Shown piece after piece: positions 55,146 to 64,000 of a DNA stretch of 64,000 nt. Every line of letters begins with the position of its first letter. The stretch's first letter is position 1. Source of the stretch: Cheilinus undulatus (Eukaryota > Chordata > Actinopteri > Labriformes > Labridae); NCBI RefSeq assembly GCF_018320785.1, contig NC_054882.1:23874719-23938718 (forward strand), in the 5' to 3' direction. Below the pieces are notes generated by a model. The model was not told the origin of the DNA. It searched no databases and saw nothing but the letters and a program-made list of their open reading frames with translations. The translations under genes were made by a program, and so were the position numbers.

Positions 55146-58100
55146 ATGAGTTCTGTTGAAGTGAATGATGAAAATCGTGTGGTCTGCCCTGGAGGAAAGC
55201 AGAACAGCTCAATTAATGACATTTTTGCCCTGGATCAGCCGACTGGGAGGCCGTCCATCCTGCGCCAGACTGAGAATCTGCCCAGTAAGACCGTGCCAAA
55301 GGGGACAAAGGTACTGAGGACTTTTACTTTGTTTAAAGTTGTGTACCCTATGTCTTGATTATTTTTCATAAACCAGTGACACAAGGCTGAAGTTTGACTT
55401 TCTTGTCTTCAGATTCTGCCATTTTGTACAGCTATTTTATATTTTATATATACGTTCTCTTAAACTTAAATAGTCTTTTTTGTTGCATTTTAACATTATT
55501 TTTAATTTTAGATTATTATGACCAAATAAATGAGTTTTGAAAATATTAACTGTTAATTTTTATGTAGACAAAAAAAAAAGTTTTATTAAACACCATTAAC
55601 AAATTAACTAAGTGAAACTGCTGCCTGCTATGTAAGGGGGTCCTGTAGATACTTAAAAACTCTGGTATTTGATTCCTCAAATTTAAGGTCATGGAGTGTC
55701 TTGAAAAGATGTCTTTAAGTTTAGATTAAGAAGACAGATATATGATATACTGCTATTAACTAATTTATTTTAGCCTATACTGATATTAATATAAATAAAT
55801 GTAGTTCAGACCCAAAACAGTAGTCCTTTAAACACACAATTTAAAGTTTGAGGATGAGTAAATTAACAAATTTCAGTCCTTAAAACACACTTTAAAAGTG
55901 TAGGGAATGAAGATTTATGAAGACAAGGACTTGAGCTGACACAGGTCTGTTGGTCCAGACCAAAACTCCACTAAATTAACTGTTTGAACAGACAATACTT
56001 ACAACCGATATGGGCAGATTTTTATAGTCAAAATTTTGGCAGAAATGTTCATATCTGCTGATATTCACTTTTTAAGCAACTATCTGCTCATACTGATATC
56101 ATGCTGATTGTATCGTGCATCCCTAGTTTTGATGGCCCTTTGACTCCAGACATGTCTGAATACATGAAATCTACACGTCTAATTAGCATTTTATGAAATT
56201 TTATCAAACTTTTTTGGGGGGGTTTGCTTGTACCTCCGGGCAATTAATGGGGTTTCAATTTAAATCACAATTCTGGCTTCCAACAATCATGACAACTACA
56301 AAAACGTGATTAAAGTACTGTGCCCCAAGCCTTTTTTTTTCAATTGGTTTTGTCATGTGGTAACTGTTTTTGTGTTTGATGTAATATTTTGGCCATGAAA
56401 GTACTTTTTTTATACATTATTTTTCACTAATTTATTTTCACGTATAACTTGCTTTTCAAATTGTTGAGAGTATTTGAGTAATGATGGTGATCTTTATACC
56501 ATTTAAAAATAAGCATGATTGTGTTTTTTGCCTTAATAGAGCATCCCTATTTGTTTGTATACGGGGGAAATCTCAGCTTTTACAACAGCCTATTCTAATT
56601 TGGCTTTATGATATCAAATTCAAGAAATAGCAGGCAGAGACAACAATTATGAGTACAATTAATCAAAGCTGTTGAGTTCCCCGTAAATTCAAAAAGCACT
56701 GACACTGTGCAAAATGATATCCTTTTTTCTATTTGGCTCCTTGCGGGGTCCAACAGGGAAACTTTTCTGGTCTAACATTTAACTTGCTCAACATATTGTG
56801 TTTGCAGGTTTGTTTTCAGACTCCAAGAAGAGATCCTGTGACTAAAAGAATCCTGTCTCCTACCAAGTCTGTTAAGATGACAAGTGTGGATGAGTGTACA
56901 AAAGCGATGGAGTCCTTAAATTTGGATAAAACAAAGTATGAACACTTATCATTCTTCTTCTTGCTGTCAACATCATATCTTGTCACTTTCAACGGTAAAA
57001 TCTTTTTGTGTGTTCACAGCACTTCACCACAAGATGCCACTGTGCAGCTTGATGAGCCCAAACAAGGTAAGTAATTCAAACATCATACCTTGAATGTCTC
57101 TAAACACAGAAAATTGCTGATAATTTCTTATTTTCCACAGAAATTTCGTCTTACCCAGATGATGAAATGCCGATTCAAAGCAAAGGAGGCTATCAGTTGG
57201 ATTTTGACAACCTTGATGCTATCAACCCATTTCAAGGATCTAATAAGATGCTCCTGTCTCCTGCGGGACCTGTTGTCCAGAACCCACCTCCAGCTCAATC
57301 TGAACCTCAGCACACTAAACCAGAGAACATCTCAGAGGAGCCCACAAAAACAGAATCAGCACTCGATGAGACACTTCCATTCACTCCGTCTGTGGAAAAC
57401 TCCCTGGTTGACAGCTCTGCAAACATCAGCTCCACAGACAGCAGTGTCATCACTGTGCTCAGGGTCCCACCAGTTGAGGAACAAGAATCCTGTACTGCCA
57501 CACCTGATGAAAAACAGCCTGCTGATACATCAGCAAATTTTAATCAAGGCAAAGGGTCGGGCAGTTTTATTGAAGATGCTCCCCTGCCAGCTAAAGGCTC
57601 TTACAATTTGGATTTTGACAACCTTGATGTGATCAATCCCTTCAAAACCAGTGGCTCTAAAATTCAGAACTCCCCTGTACTTCAGAGAAAAGCTCCAGAG
57701 AATGACCAGCCTGTGGAGGAGATCCAGATAAAGGAAGATAAAACCACACATGCCGACATAGCTGAGGTGGCCATGGAGGTTCCTGTTCAGCCTGAGATGA
57801 AGCCCATAGCTGCAGCTGCCCCAATCTCAGCCATTGCAGCTAAACCTCCAACTGCTGAGTCCACTTCTCAGGCAGCAGATGCCCCAGTCAACAGTGGACC
57901 AGTCAAACTCGAGTTTAATTTTGACGATGGTGGTGAGGTCAAACAGAAGCCTCCACCTAAAAAATTTGGCAAAAGACCACCTGGTTTAAAACCTAAAGAA
58001 AAAAAGGTGCCATCTGATGTCAAAGCACCAGAAGAAACTGTAGTGAAGCCTGAAGCAGCTGATGTACCAGTTCCTAAAGGGTCTTATACTTTTGACTTTG

Positions 58101-61100
58101 ACAAGTTTGATGACCCCAACTTCAACCCCTTTGGCACAAAAGCAGATGTGAAGAACTCTCCAATGTGCAGCAAGAAATCCAGCCCTGTGGTCATGGAAAC
58201 TTCTGTTGAGGAGCAAACGGAGAGGCCTATGGAGAAGGAATCTGTGTCACAAGCATGGTATGCTGGCTTTTTTCATTGGAGTCTTTCTAGAATTTAATTG
58301 TGGTAGAAACTTCTCCTGCCAAAACCATTAGTTCACTGTCACTTATATACTTTTGTCACTTTCTAGTGCTGGAGAGAGCATCCCAGCTGCTGAACCCAAA
58401 CCTGAACCAGTGAGAGAAGTACTATACTTGGATGTAATCTTGGATATAACTTTTGTTTGGTTATTTTTCTCACTGATCTTTTTTTTTTTATGTTGAATGA
58501 CAGAGCATTGAAGACAAGGTCGCCTCTGGCCCTAACCAGACATTTCAGATTGAAGCTGAACAACCAGCAGAGATCCTCCCTGAGCAGAAGTCAGAGGCCG
58601 AACTCTCAGAATGGAATGAGAATTTTGTTCCTGGAACTGTGTGTAAGAAAGTTTCTTGCAACTCTGTTTTTTTCTAGTATTGAAGACTGTGTATGATGCA
58701 TATTCAGAAAGCGTCAAATTTAACCACAGCCTTTCATCCCTTTTTCTAGTCATGGCCAATGACTTTGATGGACAGATTGATTACCTTGAACAGTTCGGGT
58801 CCAGCAGTGTAAGCACCAACTTCGTGTGTTTTAAATAACTACATTCTCTGATAGCCAAACTATGACCCACATGTATTTTAATATCACATATTTTTGTCTG
58901 CAGTTCAAGGAGTCTGCATTAAGAAAACAGTCGTTGTACCTTAAATTCGACCCTCTTCTCAGAGAGAGCCCAAAGAAGTCTGCAGGCCTGGCTGCTCAGG
59001 CCCCCGTTCCTCGTCCAGCGGCCCTTGTTACACGGTATGACGCACTTCTGTTTTTACTTACTCTGATTGCTGCTGTCAGAGGACCTTGGAGGTGAATTCG
59101 TTCTGCTCCAGGTGTCCTGTAAAACAAATGAATTTTGACTGAAATTCAACCACTTTGACTGCTTTACATGAGAGGCTTTGTTTTTTCTGCCTGATTCAGG
59201 CTTGAGACTCCACAGAAGACAGAAAAGACTGCACAAAAGGATGATTTCAAATTGCTGGTTGATGCTACAGCACCTGTAAGTTCATGACAACAGAGCTGAA
59301 TGTTTTTTACAGCAAGTAGAAACACCTGAACACTGTTTTTGAAACCCATTCAATACAACCTTCTGACATCTCCTAATGTGATGTTTTTACTCTGTTAATG
59401 TGATATAGGCTCCTCCAATCATTGAGGGTCTCACCCCTCTTTTCCTCCAGCCAGCGAACACAGAGGAGGCCATTATTGAAGTGTTGAAGTACAGTCAGAA
59501 AGACATGGATGCTGCCATCGCAAGAGTCCAGGCGCAGGTTTGTCCTGCTTAATTTATTTGGCAAAGTTTTTCTGTTAAAATGACTTTGTTGAAGTGGATG
59601 TGAAGTCAGTGCTTAGTTTAACAACCACATTAGACCTTTGTGGAAGCTCAGTTTTCCAAACACTTTTTGAAGCAGTTCAAAGTTATCTGATTCTACAGCA
59701 AGATTTCTTTGACTGGATAAGGCTCTAACATCAAACATGTTTAACAGACAAGGCCATTATCTGCTGAATTTCTTGTTTTCGAAGCCTGAAACTGGACAAA
59801 CGAGTGATTTTCTATTTTATAGGTATCACTTGTTTACAAAAGTGGGATAATCCCTTGTTAAATAGGAGACCAAGAGTTTTTAACTATTCAAAGTCAATTT
59901 CTTAATAAAAACTTCTGTTAGCAATCCTTTTCAAATGATTATTTGGGATAAAACAATAATACAGTGCATTCAGATATAGGGCTGACAGCTTCCATTGGAT
60001 TGGTCGAGTGTTTGGTTGAAAAGCTTTTGTCCGACCAAGATCACCCTTGTTGATCACCCCTAGGCCAACCTGGAAGTTAGAGATGCACAGGTTCTGTTGT
60101 CGATATGTTTTTTTTGTTTGTTTGTTTGTTTGTTTTTTGTCTTTTGTTTTTTGCTCTACAAGCTCTTTGCAAAAAAAAAAAAATATTGCATGCTTTTTCA
60201 ACAAGATAGTCTTCACAAGACTTAAAATTTGTGAAGTGTTATTGCAGTCAATTAGATTAAAAAAAACTAATGGCCTTCAAAGAACTACTCAATGGTAAAC
60301 TGACTTCAGTGAGACCAGTGAAGTAAGCTTCAACTTTTCTTTGTGCACTTACTTCTGCGATGAAAGACTTGCTTCTTATTATGACCAACAAACTGGAAGG
60401 TTTGAGTCAGAGTAGTTTAAGCAGAAAACACAAACTGGGTGTAAAGCGGACGGGTAGATGAGATCACGTTTGGTGTGGTAAAGTTTAATGTTCCTGACTA
60501 ACTCTGTATTCCTAATGAGCCATCTGTTAGCAACCATCTTTTGTAATGCGTGAAAATGATTCAAAATTAACAAGTGGGACATTTCCAGGTGTACTTTATG
60601 GTCTAGAAAAACTCTCTAAGCTTAAATTTACCGCAGACCTATTCACTAACAAACTCTTTTAAATATACCATAGACTTCAATATGATGGAACCGTAAGTGC
60701 CTAAATGTTAATCTAGGATAAATCATTTATTCTTAAATATAAATTAATATGAACTTTCTACTACAGGGGAAAGAAAGTGAAGAGCAATGGAGCACAAAGT
60801 ATAAAAAGCTTCATGATGATGGCCAGGAGATGAGGTGAGCCTTGCTTAGTTTTTTTTTTATATTTTACATTTATTTCAGTGTTTGTAGATATTTAACAAG
60901 TTTTGTTTTTTTTTACAGGAAAATAATTGCAGAATTTGAGCTTGTGATTGCAAAAATGATGGGTAAGTTTAAAGATGTCTTTTACTGTCTAAATATTTTT
61001 GATGTAGTGTTTGTTGTGTTGTTAATTTTCTTGCATTCTTCAGCCGATCAGGAGAAGGAAAGGGAGGTGTCCCAGGCAAAGCTCAACGAAGCTTTGTTAG

Positions 61101-61750
61101 AGAAGGAGCAGGTGTCCAGCGACCTCAACGCTATGGAGAGATCTTTCTCCGACCTTTTTAAAAGACTGGAGAAGTACAAGGATGTTGTTGAAGGTTACAA
61201 AAAGGTGAGAACTGCAAATGTGCAACACATATCAAGTTCAAACAAAAGCTGGGGCAGTTTGAATGTTAATGTACACTGTTTCCTCCAGAATGAGGAGACC
61301 CTGAAAGCCTGTGCTCAGGACTATCTGGCAAGGATCAAAAAGGAGGAGCAGCGCTATCAGACTCTGAAAGCTCACGCTGAGGAGAAAATTACCCAGTAAG
61401 AAATCTGGCTCTTTTTTACTTGGGAAATATACAACAATTTTAAGTGTTTTTACCATTTATTGTTGATTTCAGTGCAAATGCAGAAATTGCTGAGGTGAGG
61501 TCCAAATACAAGGCTGAGGTGTCTGCACTTCAAGCCCAGCTGCGCCGGGAGCAGCTGAAGGTGCAGTCCCTGGAGAAGAGCCTAGACCAGAAGGTAAGAG
61601 CTGTTTAAATAGAAGAGTATACATAAGCATGCCTAAAATTATCATTATGCTTTTATAATTTCCTTTTTATATTGATGTTTACAGGAGAAGGAGGCAGAGG
61701 AGCTAACCAAACTTTGTGATGAACTGATCGGCAAAGTCCAGAGGGGTTGA
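55146..61750 (+). CDS. tacc3: Transforming acidic coiled-coil protein 3 (16 coding exons, 866 aa)
   Basis: A spindle and centrosome adaptor that, with ch-TOG and clathrin, stabilises kinetochore fibres and is controlled by Aurora A. Coding exons: 55146-55310, 56808-56935, 57020-57066, 57141-58257, 58367-58409, 58504-58642, 58750-58808, 58904-59034, 59200-59275, 59409-59537, 60767-60834, 60919-60962, 61044-61204, 61289-61395, 61473-61593, 61685-61750. They sum to 2601 nt and stay in phase throughout. The N-terminal block contains [18 protein letters not shown]. The large exon carries three SDP-type repeats. [20 protein letters not shown] leads into [14 protein letters not shown], where Ser576 corresponds to the Aurora A site Ser558 of human TACC3. 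The conserved coiled-coil TACC domain is about residues 679-866. Human TACC3 has 838 residues. Confidence 0.96.
55311..56807 (+). other. tacc3: tacc3 intron 2
   Basis: About 1.5 kb with no coding exon. It includes a probable hAT-like remnant (55735-56126). The rest is AT-rich and unrecognised. Confidence 0.5.
55735..56126. mobile_element. Probable hAT-like MITE remnant
   Basis: The right edge, inverted, reads CTAGGGATGCACGATACAAT, a terminus I recognise from fish hAT-type non-autonomous elements. The interior repeats ATATCxG/CTGATAT motifs. The left end was not found, so the extent is approximate. Confidence 0.35.
57167..58126 (+). repeat. tacc3: Three coding SDP-type repeats in tacc3
   Basis: Three copies of a K-G-(G/S)-Y-x-(L/F)-D-F-D-(N/K)-(L/F)-D...N-P-F unit start near residues 128, 265 and 426. 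Visible cores are [32 protein letters not shown] and [18 protein letters not shown]. The first two are more alike than the third. Confidence 0.85.
59538..60766 (+). other. tacc3: tacc3 intron 11, with a TTTG microsatellite
   Basis: About 1.2 kb with no coding exon. A (TTTG)n tract lies at about 60108-60137 and an A-rich run at 60170-60182. Nothing else is recognised. Confidence 0.6.
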
Positions 61751-61890
61751 GCTCATATGTAAACACTATAAAATACCTTTTCTTCTTTGTTTGTGCCCAG
61801 ATCATTTTCTTGTGCAGCTTTTGTTTGTCTTTATCAATGTTCTTAAGAAAACTGTAAGTAAATAAAGATGATTTATGTGATTAGATAAGG
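61751..61890 (+). other. tacc3: tacc3 3' UTR with AATAAA at 61861-61866
   Basis: A short untranslated tail follows the TGA at 61748-61750. The poly(A) signal AATAAA lies 111 bp downstream. Confidence 0.75.
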
Positions 61891-61920
61891 TTGTAATAGT
61901 TTAAATGTTTGCTACTAGAA

Positions 61921-61936
61921 CCACTAGGGGGCAGTA
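61921..61936 (+). promoter_or_regulatory. CTCF-like motif, CCACTAGGGGGCAGTA
   Basis: It matches the CTCF core CCASYAGRKGGCRS at all 14 positions. It lies about 55 bp past the tacc3 poly(A) signal, in the gap before the convergent fgfrl1 gene. Confidence 0.65.
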
Positions 61937-62824
61937 CTTGTCTTTACATTCTCTTTTAAGTTTAGATTTAAAGTTGTATTTATGTATATGGATGCAGCAT
62001 GTCTACAGCCAAAATACATTTTTTCATCTGCATCTTTTCTTAAAAGAATATGACAAATTTTCAACATACTCATCCATCATGTGTCTGGAGCCAGAGCTCA
62101 TCTCCATCCTACGATGCTTACAATCAAACAAGAGCTCACCTGACACAATGCTCCCCTTCTTTCCTGAGCAATCACAGGCTCCTGTCACATCACTCCCACA
62201 GCAGGACAATGCACTTCCTAAATGGTGAAAGGAAATCCTACCTAGATTGGAGTTGAATGAGGTGGCGGTGCAGACCAGAGTGGAGTGGAGGGGGGCTGAA
62301 TCACTTAAAAGGGGGAGAAAGATGCTGGTCACTCGGTGTAGTCTTGCAGGGCTTGTCAGTCATCTAAAGAGGGGACTGTGTAAGACTGCTCTTGTGTCTG
62401 TGCAGTGTCTATTCAGTCATTCATCGCAGTTACGTCTGCTGGCTGCCCTCTGCGTCACCCTCACAGATACTTCAGCTTGTTCAAAAGAAGAAAGCTGACC
62501 TGTCTGTACCCAGGACAGGTAACCTGCCACCGTTACCGTTATTTTACCCAAAAGGGCTTTGACACCCGTAGAGGAACACTCAACAGTTTCAGAGATTCAT
62601 TTGTGAGGCATGGAACTTGTTCATTTCAGGTCATTTAATCAAACTACCAAACCATCACGCTTTAGATGACTTAGTTTTTGAGCCTTGAACAAAGTATATC
62701 ATACAAGATTGTCAAATACAACCAATTACATACAGAAATACCTCAAATATTGGCATGAACTAAATGTGATTAAACTGGATGACGAAGTACTCAAAATGTA
62801 CTATGCATAACAACAACAGTATAC
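61937..62824. other. Gap between tacc3 and fgfrl1 3' ends
   Basis: No exon is recognised. The open frames at 61905-62638 on both strands lack conserved features. The stretch may include distal fgfrl1 3' UTR. Confidence 0.5.
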
Positions 62825-63696
62825 TTTAATAACATTACATAGATATGTAAAAACACCTTACTCTGAAAAATAAACTTTGATACATTATTTTAGCAAAATA
62901 AATTAAATACTCATGACTCAGTTTGATTATAATTGACTACAGCTTCATAAACTGTGGTTTGAGAAGGTGGAGGTCTAAATGAACACTACTTAACTCGACG
63001 TGCTTCCGACTGGTGATGGGAATCTACCTTTAGAGGTTCAAATGTCGATGAAGACCACATCAGGTAACACAGAAACACAATTCTTCCATCCCTTGCAGTC
63101 TCAGGCAAGGTTTGCACACCATAAAAATGTTCTACCGGTCTACTCTCTTTCACCTTAACAGAGGACTAAAATGAGGGATGGAAGAAAGTAACAAAGATAG
63201 TGGTCTGCATTCAAAACATTATGCATCTTTTACAAACAAAAGGACTACCTGAGTAGGAGCGTGAAGAACCAGCCCCTTTGTAAATCTTTAGTACCATCTT
63301 CATCCAGGCAGACCAAACAACCTCTGCAATCCAACAGCTGGAGAAGTAAGAGAAAAAACTTATCCATCTTCTGCTACACTGCAGAAGAGGAGCTTTCAGC
63401 TGGCCTGAACAGCTGCAATTAACTCACACATAGCAAAAATGTCCATGTCCTTTTTTGTATTAAGTGCACACCAAGGATCAATGCATTTTTAGTGGTGTGA
63501 GGATCTGAACAGTATAAAAAAAGCACCAAATCTGGAAGTCTGGATGTATCACTGGCCACTGTTTTCCCATATTCATGCTTTCCTGACAATCTTCAGCTAT
63601 GAGACAAGTCCACTGAAGAGAGTAATGCCAGGTGAATGTCACTCAGAAGCTTTATAACTCACTGTAACAGTTCAAGAGTCATATTTGGCACTCGGG
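62825..63696 (-). other. fgfrl1: fgfrl1 3' UTR (extent inferred)
   Basis: Sequence 3' of the fgfrl1 stop on the minus strand. The only poly(A)-like signal noticed is ATTAAA (complement of 62825-62830). The true end may be nearer or farther. Confidence 0.4.
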
Positions 63697-64000
63697 CTAA
63701 CACTGGAAATGAATGTGTTGATGCTGATGTACTTTGCCATCCACATGGGAGTGAGTGTGTGTGTGAATGTCAGTGTAGATTTTAGGGTAGATTTTGGGTG
63801 GGATTGTTGGTCCTCCCTGGCTGAGGAGGAGCTGTTGCTGTGCCAGGTACTCCTCATAGTTCATGGAGCTCATGCAGTCTTTCTCCGGGCTGGAGGAGCT
63901 GGAGGACGGAGCCATGCAGCCTCGATCCCGCTCTCGATGCGGCAGCCGGTGGGAGCTATGAAGCACCTGTGCTGTGGTGGCTGTGGGAGGGCTGGGAGGG
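63697..64000 (-). CDS. fgfrl1: Fibroblast growth factor receptor-like 1, C-terminal exon (partial, cut by window edge)
   Basis: FGFRL1 is a transmembrane FGF-binding receptor that lacks a kinase domain; its short cytoplasmic tail ends in a histidine-rich segment. The last 101 codons are visible, with the stop TAG at 63697-63699. The recognised tail is MNYEEYLAQQQLLLSQ (tyrosine-based motif), then PPKIYPKIYTDIHTHTHSHV and DGKVHQHQHIHFQC. This closely matches the vertebrate FGFRL1 ending (tandem IYPKIYTDIHTHTH, final HIHYQC-like). A serine-rich stretch precedes it. The extracellular Ig domains and membrane segment lie beyond the right edge. Linkage to tacc3 is as on human 4p16. Confidence 0.85.
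   Translation of the reverse strand, partial: PPSPPTATTAQVLHSSHRLPHRERDRGCMAPSSSSSSPEKDCMSSMNYEEYLAQQQLLLSQGGPTIPPKIYPKIYTDIHTHTHSHVDGKVHQHQHIHFQC

Noticed and set aside
57090-57632. 180-codon open frame on the + strand in another frame
   Set aside because: It overlaps the large tacc3 exon, whose own frame continues in phase through sixteen exons. The alternative frame shows no conserved motif.
1-64000. CRISPR arrays, operons, phage or bacterial genes
   Set aside because: No regularly spaced direct repeats and no long prokaryotic-type genes. All coding sequence is in spliced vertebrate exons.

Overview
The window is vertebrate nuclear DNA, almost certainly from a ray-finned (teleost) fish. 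All coding signal is in short exons with consensus GT/AG splice sites. The spliced products match six vertebrate gene families along their length. The interspersed repeats are of the kind common in fish genomes: Tc1-like transposons, small terminal-inverted-repeat (MITE-like) elements and SINE-like units with tRNA-like heads. The species cannot be read from the sequence. There is no bacterial, plasmid, phage or CRISPR content.

Layout, left to right: (1) rtn1, + strand, seven coding exons (1127-7527) of the short RTN1-C form, 208 aa. (2) tdrd9, - strand, 35 coding exons (37500 down to 8850), 1329 aa, a DEAH-box helicase with a Tudor domain from the germline piRNA pathway; it lies tail-to-tail with rtn1. 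(3) rd3l, + strand, two coding exons (31287-32522), 226 aa, nested antisense in the 8-kb first intron of tdrd9. (4) kif15, - strand, 35 coding exons (50369 down to 39457), 1378 aa, a mitotic kinesin-12. (5) tacc3, + strand, one non-coding and 16 coding exons (exon 1 ends at 53175, CDS 55146-61750), 866 aa, a spindle coiled-coil protein. (6) The 3' end of fgfrl1, - strand (63697 to beyond the right edge), with its histidine-rich C-terminus. I traced every coding exon junction by hand for genes 1-5. Reading phase is kept at each junction and each total length is a multiple of three.

kif15 and tacc3 both act on the mitotic spindle and are transcribed divergently from starts about 2.7 kb apart. 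Their upstream regions carry E2F-like, CCAAT and CHR-like motifs typical of cell-cycle genes. tdrd9 belongs to the transposon-silencing pathway, yet its introns hold three Tc1-like transposons and several other repeats. CTCF-like motifs fall in the three gaps tdrd9/kif15, kif15/tacc3 and tacc3/fgfrl1.

I found no previously undescribed biological system. The most checkable novelties are a CpG-dense candidate antisense promoter in a tdrd9 intron (about 17587-17845), the CTCF-like motifs at gene boundaries, a Tc1 element that filled most of one tdrd9 intron and stops 24 bp from an exon, and three regularly built repeats in tacc3.
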